Source of the DNA: Chitinophaga pinensis
Lineage (GTDB): Bacteria; Bacteroidota; Bacteroidia; B-17B0; Aurantibacillaceae
Assembly: GCA_945887955.1 (NCBI GenBank)
Contig: CAMCZO010000025.1
Span: 1-34,641 of the forward strand
DNA: 34,641 bases
Reading direction: 5' to 3'
Made by a program: the position numbers and the translations under genes. Below are positions 17,378 to 24,991 of the stretch, one piece after another. The first letter of the stretch is position 1; every line of letters starts with the position of its first letter. The notes under the pieces are model-generated. The model had not been told where the DNA came from and did no database searches. It saw nothing but the letters and a program-made list of their open reading frames with translations.

Positions 17378-18631
17378 TTAATGATTAAATTTTTTTATTA
17401 CCACTGCCGCGTTGTGTCCACCAAAACCAAATGTATTACTGATAGCAATATTTACAATTCGTTCTTGTTTTTTATTTAAAGTAAGATTTAAGTTTTGATC
17501 AATGTCAGGGTCTGGGGTAAGGTGATTTATTGTAGGTGGAATAACGTTATTTTTAATTGCTAAAATAGAGGCAATTGCCTCAATAGCACCGGCAGCACCT
17601 AAAAGATGACCAGTCATGCTTTTTGTTGAACTAATGTTAAGTTTGTAAGCATTTTCTCCAAAAACGCTTACAATCGCTTTTAATTCGGCAGTATCTCCGA
17701 GTGGAGTACTTGTTCCATGTGTATTAATGTAATCCACTTCGTTAATAGAAATGCCTGCATCTTTTAATGCGCGATTCATTACTAATTTGGCTCCTAATCC
17801 TTCAGGATGTGGGGCTGTTATATGGTAAGCATCAGCACTCATTCCGCCACCAATTATTTCAGCATAAATTTTTGCACCTCGAGCAAGAGCATGTTCTAAT
17901 TCTTCTAAAATGAGTGCACCCGAACCTTCGCCTAAAACGAATCCATCTCTATTTTTATCATATGGACGAGAGGCTTCGGCCGGTAATTCATTTCGAGTAC
18001 TCATGGCCTGACAAGCGTTAAATCCTCCCATACCACTTTCGTTAATTGCCGCTTCGCTTCCTCCAGTAACAATAGCAATTGCTTTGCCCCATCGAATATA
18101 ATTAAAGGCATCAATTAAGGCATTAGTAGATGATGCACAGGCGGAAACTGTTGTAAAGTTTGGACCTCTGAAACCAAAACGCATAGAAATATGACCGCTG
18201 CATATATCTGCAATCATTTTCGGTATAAAAAAAGGATTAAATCTTGGGGTTCCATCTCCTTTTGCAAAAGCAAAAGTTTCGTTTTGGAAAGTATCTAAGC
18301 CTCCAATTCCGCTTCCCCATATCACGCCGATTTCGTTTTTATCTATCCCTTCAGCAATAATTCCACTATCGGCAACGGCTTGAACACTTGCTGCAATTCC
18401 GTAATGAGAGAAAGCGTCTAGTTTACGAGATTCTTTTTTTTCAAAGTAGTCATCAAGATTGAACCCTTTTACTTCACAAGCAAAGCGGGTTTTAAACTTA
18501 GATGCATCAAAACGTGTAATAGGAGCGGACCCGCTTACCCCATTTATTAAATTGTTCCAATAGTCATTTACACTATTGCCTAAAGGAGTTACAGCACCCA
18601 AGCCGGTAACTACTACACGTTTTAAATGCAT
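17378..18631 (-). CDS. fabF: 3-oxoacyl-[acyl-carrier-protein] synthase II
   Basis: Elongating condensing enzyme of type II fatty acid synthesis. The 417-residue sequence begins RVVVTGLGAVTPLGN and carries the active-site Cys165 in TVSACASSTNA, His305 in INTHGTSTPLGD, Lys337 in SSTKSMTGH and His342 in TGHLLGAAGAIEA, the complete KAS II triad plus lysine. The C-terminus has ISNTFGFGGHNAAVVI. It starts 9 bases after the acpP stop, and rnc follows after 4 bases. Its carrier substrate is encoded by the preceding gene. Confidence 0.97.
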   Translation of the reverse strand: MHLKRVVVTGLGAVTPLGNSVNDYWNNLINGVSGSAPITRFDASKFKTRFACEVKGFNLDDYFEKKESRKLDAFSHYGIAASVQAVADSGIIAEGIDKNEIGVIWGSGIGGLDTFQNETFAFAKGDGTPRFNPFFIPKMIADICSGHISMRFGFRGPNFTTVSACASSTNALIDAFNYIRWGKAIAIVTGGSEAAINESGMGGFNACQAMSTRNELPAEASRPYDKNRDGFVLGEGSGALILEELEHALARGAKIYAEIIGGGMSADAYHITAPHPEGLGAKLVMNRALKDAGISINEVDYINTHGTSTPLGDTAELKAIVSVFGENAYKLNISSTKSMTGHLLGAAGAIEAIASILAIKNNVIPPTINHLTPDPDIDQNLNLTLNKKQERIVNIAISNTFGFGGHNAAVVIKKFNH

Positions 18632-18640
18632 ATAAACAAA

Positions 18641-18880
18641 TTAGCTTTTTGCGTTAGCTTCAATGTATGCGATTGCATCGCCCACAGTAGCAATTTTTTC
18701 TGCTTGTTCGTCAGGAATGGCGATGTTAAATTCTTTTTCAAATTCCATTATTAACTCAACCGTATCAAGAGAATCTGCTCCTAAATCGTTAGTAAAACTA
18801 GCTGTTGGAGTTACTTCTTTTTCATCTACTCCTAATTTATCAACGATGATTGATTTTACTTTGTTTGCAATTTCAGACAT
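18641..18880 (-). CDS. acpP: Acyl carrier protein
   Basis: Small acidic carrier of fatty acid synthesis, 79 residues from the ATG at 18878-18880. An in-frame upstream ATG nine codons earlier would lie at the predicted transcription start and is not needed. The phosphopantetheine site is Ser37 in the motif [15 protein letters not shown], followed by [25 protein letters not shown], which is standard. It heads a run of fabF, rnc and further genes and has a good promoter just upstream. Expression should be high, in line with the near-perfect promoter. Confidence 0.97.
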   Translation of the reverse strand: MSEIANKVKSIIVDKLGVDEKEVTPTASFTNDLGADSLDTVELIMEFEKEFNIAIPDEQAEKIATVGDAIAYIEANAKS

Positions 18881-18904
18881 TATTTTATGATTTAAATTTT
18901 GACA

Positions 18905-18933
18905 CAAAAATAAAAATAAGGATGTTAATACAA
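18905..18933 (-). promoter_or_regulatory. Strong Bacteroidota-type promoter for acpP
   Basis: On the minus strand TTG (18933-18931) is followed after 18 bases by TATTTTTG (18912-18905). This matches the consensus TTG-N19-TAnnTTTG almost exactly. Transcription would begin about 20 bases before the acpP ATG. Confidence 0.65.
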
Positions 18934-19144
18934 AACTTTAAGTTAACAAATTGACTTTGATTTTTAAACAAAAATTACATTTTATTTCAAATTATGTTAT
19001 AACTTATTAATAATTAGCTAACTAAGTTTAAATAAACTTTTTTAATAATTTGATCTTTTTTTTCAATCAGCCATTATTTCTTTAATTTTGACTCGAATTC
19101 TTCGTTTTTTAATGAATTTTCGTTTTATTATTCAAAAAATTCTT
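18913..19144. other. Divergent intergenic region between acpP and rimP
   Basis: This AT-rich spacer drives acpP leftward and rimP-nusA-infB rightward from back-to-back promoters at its ends. A small AT hairpin (19024-19039) followed by five T's is the only other structure, and I do not regard it as convincing. No frame of useful length is present. Confidence 0.6.
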
Positions 19145-19152
19145 TATATTTG
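19145..19152 (+). promoter_or_regulatory. Probable -7 element for the rimP-nusA-infB operon
   Basis: TATATTTG is an exact TAnnTTTG. It predicts a transcript beginning near 19157, placing the GC hairpin at 19177-19194 inside a leader of about 55 bases before the TTG start of rimP. The expected TTG at -33 is not evident. Confidence 0.55.
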
Positions 19153-19176
19153 TCCTCGAAAATAGAATTTGAATGT

Positions 19177-19194
19177 GGGGGACAAAAGTCCCCT
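19177..19194 (+). promoter_or_regulatory. GC-rich hairpin in the rimP leader
   Basis: GGGGAC (19178-19183), loop AAAA, and GTCCCC (19188-19193) form a perfect stem, extended by a G-U pair (19177-19194). It stands out in sequence that is about 75% AT. The tail TATTTTATT (19194-19202) is T-rich, so the hairpin could be an attenuator, a protein-binding site or an mRNA stabiliser for the operon. It lies between the predicted transcription start and the likely rimP start. Confidence 0.55.
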
Positions 19195-19211
19195 ATTTTA
19201 TTGTTAAAAAT

Positions 19212-19676
19212 TTGATATCAAAAGAACACATATTAAAACTAGCAGAAGAGTTCTTGCTTAATACTTCTATTTTTGTATCTGGTATTAAAATTAGCTCTGA
19301 TAATCATATTAATTTATTTATTGATGGTGATAATGGGGTAACAATTAAAGATTGTGTTGGCTTAAGCCGATTTATTGAAGGGAATTTAAGTAGAGAAAAA
19401 GACGATTATGCTTTAGATGTTAGTTCTCATGGAGCAACAACTCCTTTAGTTTATCCAAGGCAATACCCCAAACATATTGGTCGTAATTTTGAAATTAAGT
19501 TGCAGGATGGAACAAAAACTGAAGGGGTATTGGTATCATGTAACGACAAAGAAATTAAATTAGAAACGACCACTCGCGAGAAAAAAGTGATAGGTAAAGG
19601 AAAAATAGATGTAATAAAACAAGAATTGATTTTGTTTGAAAAAGTAAAAGAATCAAAAATTAAACTTAAATATTAA
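19212..19676 (+). CDS. rimP: Ribosome maturation factor RimP
   Basis: RimP assists 30S subunit assembly. The assignment rests on position (rimP-nusA-infB is a conserved order), on size, and on motifs: INLFIDGDNGVTIKDCVGLSRFIEG in the N-terminal domain, YALDVSSHGATTPLVYPRQYPKHIGR across the domain junction (usually SPG at SHG), and the C-terminal SH3-like part from FEIKLQDGTKTEGVL to the end. I choose the TTG at 19212, giving 154 residues and the start MISKEHILKLAEEFL, because homologues begin here. The ATG at 19173 would translate straight through the leader hairpin. nusA begins 53 bases after the stop. Confidence 0.85.
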   Translation: MISKEHILKLAEEFLLNTSIFVSGIKISSDNHINLFIDGDNGVTIKDCVGLSRFIEGNLSREKDDYALDVSSHGATTPLVYPRQYPKHIGRNFEIKLQDGTKTEGVLVSCNDKEIKLETTTREKKVIGKGKIDVIKQELILFEKVKESKIKLKY

Positions 19677-19729
19677 CCAAAAAACAAAGTGAATAAAAAA
19701 AAGAACTTTGTTATAAAACAAAAAAAGCC

Positions 19730-20992
19730 ATGGAAAGCGTAAACCTTATTGAGTCGTTTTCGGAATTTAAAGATATTAAAAATATCGATCGCGCCACTTT
19801 GATGAGTATTATTGAAGATGTTTTTAGAAGCATGTTGATTAAAAAATATGGTAGCGATAAAAACTATGATATCATTGTTAATCCGGATAAAGGCGATGTT
19901 GAAATTTATAAAAATCGTACAATTGTAGATGATGAATTTGCAGAAGATTCTTTTGATTATGATGAAAACAAGCACATCAGTTTTTCTGATGCTCAAAAAA
20001 TAGAGCCTGATTTTGAAATAGGTGAAGATGTTTCTGAAAAAGTAAAATTAGAAGACTTTGGTCGTCGCGCTGTTTTATCGGTTCGTCAAAATTTAGTTCA
20101 AAAAATTCTTGAATTAGAAAAAAGCGAAGTTTATAATAAATACAAAGAAAAAGTAGGAGATGTTGTTACCGCAGAGGTATATCAAGTTTGGAAAAAAGAA
20201 ATAATGCTGATGGATGATGAGGGGAACGAACTATTGTTGCCAAAAACAGAACAAATCCCATCTGATTTCTTTAAAAAAGGCGACACTGTTAAAGCCGTTG
20301 TCTCTAAAGTGGAAATGAAAAATGGAACGCCTTCAATTATTGTATCGCGAACTTCGCCAGTGTTTTTAGAGCGCTTATTTGAAACTGAAGTTCCTGAAAT
20401 TTTTGATGGCTTAATTACCATTAAGAAAATTGTTCGCGAACCAGGCGAAAGAGCTAAAGTAGCTGTAGAAAGTTATGATGATAGAATAGACCCAGTTGGC
20501 GCTTGTGTTGGAATGAAAGGATCAAGAATTCATGGGATTGTTAGAGAATTGAAAAACGAAAATATTGACGTAATCAATTATACAGCAAATTCAACACTTT
20601 TAATTCAACGATCTTTAAGTCCGGCTAAAATCACAACAATTAAAATAAATGAAGATACTAAACGTGCCGAAGTATTTTTAAAGCCCGATCAAATTAGCTT
20701 AGCTATCGGAAAAGGTGGTTATAATATTAAGTTAGCGGGTAAATTAACAGGATATGAAATTGATGTTTTCAGAGATACAGATGTTGATATTGAAACAGAA
20801 GATGATGTTGATTTAGAAGAATTTTCAGACGAAATTGAGGCAAGCGTTATTGACTTATTAAAATCTATTGGTTGCGATACCGCTAAGGCTGTTCTTGAAT
20901 TAAGTGATGAAGAATTAGCACGTCGAACAGGTATTGAAGAAGATGTGATTAAAGGCGTGCGCGAGGTTTTAAGAGCTGAATTTGAAGAGTAA
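19730..20992 (+). CDS. nusA: Transcription termination/antitermination factor NusA
   Basis: NusA binds RNA polymerase and modulates pausing, termination and antitermination. The 420-residue protein has the N-terminal polymerase-binding domain (1-~135, with FGRRAVLSVRQNLVQKI), an S1 domain (~140-205, GDVVTAEVYQVWKKE to PSIIVSRT), KH1 (IDPVGACVGMKGSRIHGIVREL) and KH2 (LAIGKGGYNIKLAGKLTGYEID). It ends in an acidic segment and a helix-hairpin-helix-like region (VIDLLKSIGCDTAKAVLELS). Bacteroidota NusA lacks the long C-terminal acidic repeats of Escherichia coli, so the length is normal. infB follows after 81 bases. Confidence 0.97.
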   Translation: MESVNLIESFSEFKDIKNIDRATLMSIIEDVFRSMLIKKYGSDKNYDIIVNPDKGDVEIYKNRTIVDDEFAEDSFDYDENKHISFSDAQKIEPDFEIGEDVSEKVKLEDFGRRAVLSVRQNLVQKILELEKSEVYNKYKEKVGDVVTAEVYQVWKKEIMLMDDEGNELLLPKTEQIPSDFFKKGDTVKAVVSKVEMKNGTPSIIVSRTSPVFLERLFETEVPEIFDGLITIKKIVREPGERAKVAVESYDDRIDPVGACVGMKGSRIHGIVRELKNENIDVINYTANSTLLIQRSLSPAKITTIKINEDTKRAEVFLKPDQISLAIGKGGYNIKLAGKLTGYEIDVFRDTDVDIETEDDVDLEEFSDEIEASVIDLLKSIGCDTAKAVLELSDEELARRTGIEEDVIKGVREVLRAEFEE

Positions 20993-21073
20993 ATTAGTTA
21001 CATCACTTTTTAAAACGGCATGGTTTGCCTAAATAAACCGACTTAAATTAATATAGAATTGTTATTATAAAAT

Positions 21074-23854
21074 ATGTCAGAAGGAGCTAAAACACTTCGA
21101 TTAAGTAAAGTGGCCAAAGAGTTTAATTTATCTTTAGGAAAGATAGTTGAATTTCTTGCATCCAAAGGTCATCCGGTTGAAAATAATCCCAACGCGAAAA
21201 TTGGGGATGATGAACATTTATTGCTTCTTAAAGAGTTTTCTGGTGATAAGACAGCTCGAGAGGAAGCGGATAACATTGCACAAAATGTTAATAAATTAAA
21301 GCGCGATCCGATTGTTTTAATAGATACAACGAAAAAAAAATTAATTGACGAAACCCCTTCTAACGAAATTGTTTTTAAAGATTTAACAACTCAAAAAACA
21401 GAGGCGGTTCCGGAAAAAATCGAACTAGTAAAAGAAACTGAAATTTTAGATGGACCTAAAGTTATAGGAAAGCTCGATTTGGATTCTATGAATCTTAAAA
21501 CTAAGCCGACTAAAAAACCAAAAATCAGCAAAGAAATAGATGAGCAATTAGTGCAAGAAGAGTCGACTTCCTTAACAAAAACAAATAATTCGGAATTAGA
21601 CGTTGAATTAAATAATGATATAAAAGAACCTTCAGATAGCCCTGTCAAAGAAGAGATAAAAGAAGAATTTATAAAAACTAAATACGAAAAACTTGAAGGA
21701 ATTAAAATATTAGGCAGTATTGAATTACCCGTTATAAAAGAAACACCTAAAAAACCTGCTTCTTCTTCAAATAATATTGATAAGAAAAAAAGAAAACGGA
21801 TTCGAAAAGGAGTTTTATCTCAAGAAGAAATTAAAAAAGTTGGCAAGGAACAATCAGCCATTGCTCGAGAAAAAGCAAAAGTAAAATATGGCGACCCTAG
21901 GGCAAAAAAACCAGGGCCATCTATTCCTGGTAAACCTCGTCACGAATTAACTGAAGAAGAAATTCAAGCTCAAATTAAAGAAACCTTAGCTCGTTTAAGC
22001 GAAAAAGGGAATAAATCTAAAACTTCAAAATATCGCCGTGAAAAACGCGATGAAGTAAGGGATCGTTTAGCAGAAAAAGCAGTTATTGATGAGGCAGACA
22101 AAAAGTTATTAAGAGTTGCAGAGTTTGTGAGCGCTAATCAATTAGCTCAAATGATGGATGTTCAAGTAACTCAAATTATTTCAACCTGCATGTCATTAGG
22201 ACTTTTTGTATCTATAAACCAGAGACTAGATGCCGAAACTATTAGTATTGTTGCCGAAGAATTTGGTTACAGAGTAGAATTTGCTAGTGCCGAAGATATT
22301 GAAACTATAAAAGAGGAAGATAAAGACGCGCCTGAAGATTTACTCCCTCGCCCACCTATTGTTACTGTAATGGGGCATGTGGATCATGGAAAAACATCAT
22401 TATTAGATTTTATTCGAAGCGCTAATGTTGTTGCTGGCGAAGCAGGAGGCATTACACAACACATTGGTGCATACAATGTTAAGTTAAAAGATGGTCGTAG
22501 CATGACATTTTTAGACACCCCAGGTCATGAGGCATTTACAGCCATGCGTGCCCGTGGAGCTAAAGTAACAGATATTGCTATAATAGTTGTTGCCGCAGAT
22601 GATAGTATTATGCCCCAAACAAAAGAAGCAATTAATCACGCTCAAGCAGCAGGTGTAAAAATGATTTTTGCAATTAACAAAATAGATAAACCTGGCGCTA
22701 ATCCTGATAAAATTCGCGAAGGATTGTCTGTAATGAATATATTAGTAGAAGAGTGGGGAGGAAAATATCAATGCCAAGAGGTATCAGCAAAACAAGGTAA
22801 AAATATAGATTTATTATTAGAAAAAGTAATGTTAGAATCGGATATGATGGATTTGAAAGCAAATCCAAATCGTAACGCCGCTGGAAGTGTAATTGAGGCG
22901 AGTATGGAAGAGGGAAGGGGTTACGTTTCTACAATTTTAGTTCAAACAGGAACTTTAAAAATAGGAGATATTATTTTAGCTGGTAGTTATAGTGGCCGTG
23001 TGCGTGCAATGTTTAACGAACGTGGTCAAAAAGTAGATCAGGCAGGCCCTTCTCATCCTGTTAAAGTTTTAGGTTTAAGTGGCGCACCAACAGCTGGCGA
23101 TAAATTTAATGTGATGGACGATGAGCGTGAAGCTCGTGAAATTGCTAATAAACGTTTGCAGCTTCAGCGTGAACAAGGAATTAGAACACATAAACATATT
23201 ACTTTAGATGAAATTGGACGACGTTTAGCTATTGGAGACTTTAAAGAGTTAAACGTAATTGTAAAAGGTGATGTGGATGGATCTATTGAAGCATTATCAG
23301 ATTCATTAATAAAATTATCTACCGAAAAAGTAGCTGTAAATATTATACATAAATCAGTTGGTGCAATTAGTGAAAGCGATGTTTTACTGGCCTCTGCCTC
23401 TAACGCAATTATTATTGGTTTCCAGGTTAGACCAATTACGAGCGCTCGCAAATTAGCTGAGGTTGAAGAAATTGATATTCGTTTATATTCTATTATTTAT
23501 GACGCAATAAACGAAATTAAAGCGGCCATGGAAGGTATGTTGGCGCCTGAGTTTGAAGAAAAAGTAGTTTGTAATATAGAAATAAGAAATGTTTTTGAAA
23601 TTACTAAAGTGGGTACAATTGCAGGCTGCTATGTATTAGATGGTAAGATAACTCGTAACACAAAAGTGAGAGTTATTCGTGATGGAATTGTTATTCATAC
23701 AGGTTCTTTAGGTTCATTAAAACGATTTAAAGATGATGTAAAAGAAGTTTCTGCAAATTACGAGTGTGGATTAGATATTGAAGGATTTAATAACATTGCA
23801 GTTGGCGACATTATCGAAGGATACGATATGATTCAAATAAAAGCAAAGTTATAG
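21074..23854 (+). CDS. infB: Translation initiation factor IF-2
   Basis: GTPase that delivers initiator tRNA to the 30S subunit. The 926-residue protein has an N-terminal IF2_N-like helix bundle ([21 protein letters not shown]), a long charged low-complexity linker (~80-320), and the GTPase core: G1 GHVDHGKT (434-441), switch region [12 protein letters not shown]3 DTPGHEAF (481-488), G4 NKID (535-538), and a G5-like VSAKQGKN. Domains II to IV end in [18 protein letters not shown] bidirectional terminator follows 36 bases downstream. All nucleotide-binding motifs are intact. Confidence 0.98.
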   Translation: MSEGAKTLRLSKVAKEFNLSLGKIVEFLASKGHPVENNPNAKIGDDEHLLLLKEFSGDKTAREEADNIAQNVNKLKRDPIVLIDTTKKKLIDETPSNEIVFKDLTTQKTEAVPEKIELVKETEILDGPKVIGKLDLDSMNLKTKPTKKPKISKEIDEQLVQEESTSLTKTNNSELDVELNNDIKEPSDSPVKEEIKEEFIKTKYEKLEGIKILGSIELPVIKETPKKPASSSNNIDKKKRKRIRKGVLSQEEIKKVGKEQSAIAREKAKVKYGDPRAKKPGPSIPGKPRHELTEEEIQAQIKETLARLSEKGNKSKTSKYRREKRDEVRDRLAEKAVIDEADKKLLRVAEFVSANQLAQMMDVQVTQIISTCMSLGLFVSINQRLDAETISIVAEEFGYRVEFASAEDIETIKEEDKDAPEDLLPRPPIVTVMGHVDHGKTSLLDFIRSANVVAGEAGGITQHIGAYNVKLKDGRSMTFLDTPGHEAFTAMRARGAKVTDIAIIVVAADDSIMPQTKEAINHAQAAGVKMIFAINKIDKPGANPDKIREGLSVMNILVEEWGGKYQCQEVSAKQGKNIDLLLEKVMLESDMMDLKANPNRNAAGSVIEASMEEGRGYVSTILVQTGTLKIGDIILAGSYSGRVRAMFNERGQKVDQAGPSHPVKVLGLSGAPTAGDKFNVMDDEREAREIANKRLQLQREQGIRTHKHITLDEIGRRLAIGDFKELNVIVKGDVDGSIEALSDSLIKLSTEKVAVNIIHKSVGAISESDVLLASASNAIIIGFQVRPITSARKLAEVEEIDIRLYSIIYDAINEIKAAMEGMLAPEFEEKVVCNIEIRNVFEITKVGTIAGCYVLDGKITRNTKVRVIRDGIVIHTGSLGSLKRFKDDVKEVSANYECGLDIEGFNNIAVGDIIEGYDMIQIKAKL

Positions 23855-23883
23855 CATTTAAATAATAATACAGTATACAAAAC

Positions 23884-23914
23884 AAAAAAGGTAGCCATTA
23901 GCTACCTTTTTTTT
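23884..23914. terminator. Bidirectional intrinsic terminator between infB and the transaldolase gene
   Basis: GGTAGC (23890-23895), loop CATTA and GCTACC (23901-23906) form a 6-bp GC-containing stem, flanked by six A's on the left and eight T's on the right, which also lengthen the stem. It therefore provides a U-tract on both strands, for infB rightward and the transaldolase gene leftward. Confidence 0.88.
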
Positions 23915-23935
23915 ATTTAAATTTTTTTATTCGTT

Positions 23936-24946
23936 TTAAGATTTTAAATCTTGAATATCAAGCATTCCAATTGGCTTACCTTTTATTGTTACTACAATTG
24001 TATCTACGGATGTTTTTTTGAATAAAGAATTTGCTTCGTTAAGCAATAACTCACCATCAATACAAATTGGGCTTTTAAATTCTAAATCACTTAATTTTTT
24101 GTTTAAAATGTCTCGCCCTTTTTCCATTAATAATTTTCTAAGCGATCCGTCAGTAAATACGCCTTTAATATCTCCAGAATTTGTAACCACGGTAATTGCA
24201 CCAAAATTAAATTCAGTCATTTTTATAATAGCATCAGTAATATTTGTGTCTTCTGAAACTATTGGATTAATATTATTAATGGCATCTTTTACTTTTACCA
24301 TCATTAATCGAGTATCTGTAATAAATTGCTCGGTCCCTAAAGTTGTAAAATTATTTTCAGTAAGTTGTTTTAAAATTTTTAATGGCACAGTAATAGTATG
24401 AACTCCAATATTTATAGCATTTCTAACATGTTCGGCATGTCTAACTGAAGAAAACATAATTTTGGTATCGTAACCATATAATTCCACGGCATCTACACAT
24501 TGTTCAACTAATGCTAATGCATCGTGTCCTTGGTCTTGTAATCGACCAACTAATGGACAAACATATGTAGCCCCCGCTTGCATTGCCATATAGGCTTGCT
24601 GTAAGGTGTATACTAAGTGCACGTTAACTAAGTAGCCTTTATCACGAAGTAATTTACAAGCCCTTACTCCTTCTAAAGAAACAGGAATTTTAAATACTGT
24701 TTTTGTTGGATCTAAACCTAAAGCCAATTGTCTTTCGGCTTCAGCTAATACTTCTTCTGCCGAATCTCCTAAAGCTTCTATTTGAAGAACAGGAACAATT
24801 TTACTTAATTTTACAATGGTACCGTCAATATCTGTAATCCCTTCTTTTTGCATAAAAGTTGGGGTGGTAGTTAAGCCATTTAAAAAGCCTAGCTTAAATC
24901 CTTCTTCAATTTCTTTTAAGTTGGCCGAATCTAAATATAATTCCAT
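23936..24946 (-). CDS. Transaldolase-family protein fused to a C-terminal CBS domain pair
   Basis: Residues 1-~215 form a small transaldolase/fructose-6-phosphate aldolase barrel: Asp6 in LYLDSANL, the Schiff-base Lys86 in VFKIPVSLEG, PLVGRLQDQGHDAL and IMFSSVRHAEHV. Several positions normally held in this family differ: TTTPT replaces the usual TTNPS (Asn to Thr28), NVHLVY replaces NVTLIF-like sequence, and VCPLVGR has Cys130 where Ser is usual. Residues ~220-336 are two CBS motifs most like those of Kdo-pathway arabinose-5-phosphate isomerase (ITVVTNSGDIKGVFTDGSLR ... GKPIGMLDIQDL). I infer a sugar-phosphate aldol enzyme or binding protein controlled by a nucleotide ligand. It lies 45 bases after gcvP and ends at the bidirectional terminator. 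Substrate unknown. Confidence 0.8.
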   Translation of the reverse strand: MELYLDSANLKEIEEGFKLGFLNGLTTTPTFMQKEGITDIDGTIVKLSKIVPVLQIEALGDSAEEVLAEAERQLALGLDPTKTVFKIPVSLEGVRACKLLRDKGYLVNVHLVYTLQQAYMAMQAGATYVCPLVGRLQDQGHDALALVEQCVDAVELYGYDTKIMFSSVRHAEHVRNAINIGVHTITVPLKILKQLTENNFTTLGTEQFITDTRLMMVKVKDAINNINPIVSEDTNITDAIIKMTEFNFGAITVVTNSGDIKGVFTDGSLRKLLMEKGRDILNKKLSDLEFKSPICIDGELLLNEANSLFKKTSVDTIVVTIKGKPIGMLDIQDLKS

Positions 24947-24991
24947 ATTAAAATCTTAATTTGAATGTAAAGAAACTAAAAATAAATGAAT

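Noticed and set aside
19024..19043. AT hairpin AAGTTT-AAAT-AAACTT followed by T's as a terminator
   Set aside because: It has one G-C pair per arm and lies between divergent genes, where no terminator is needed.
19173..19211. ATG at 19173 as the start of RimP
   Set aside because: It would translate through a perfect GC hairpin and add 13 residues that the family lacks; TTG 19212 restores the expected N-terminus.
21017..21039. Overlapping stems (GGCA/TGCC and GGTTT/AAACC) in the nusA-infB spacer
   Set aside because: Stems of four and five pairs are too short to support an element; no T-run follows.
24018..24401. 127-codon open frame opposite the transaldolase-CBS gene
   Set aside because: It is antisense to a well-supported gene and its composition is that expected from the complementary strand.
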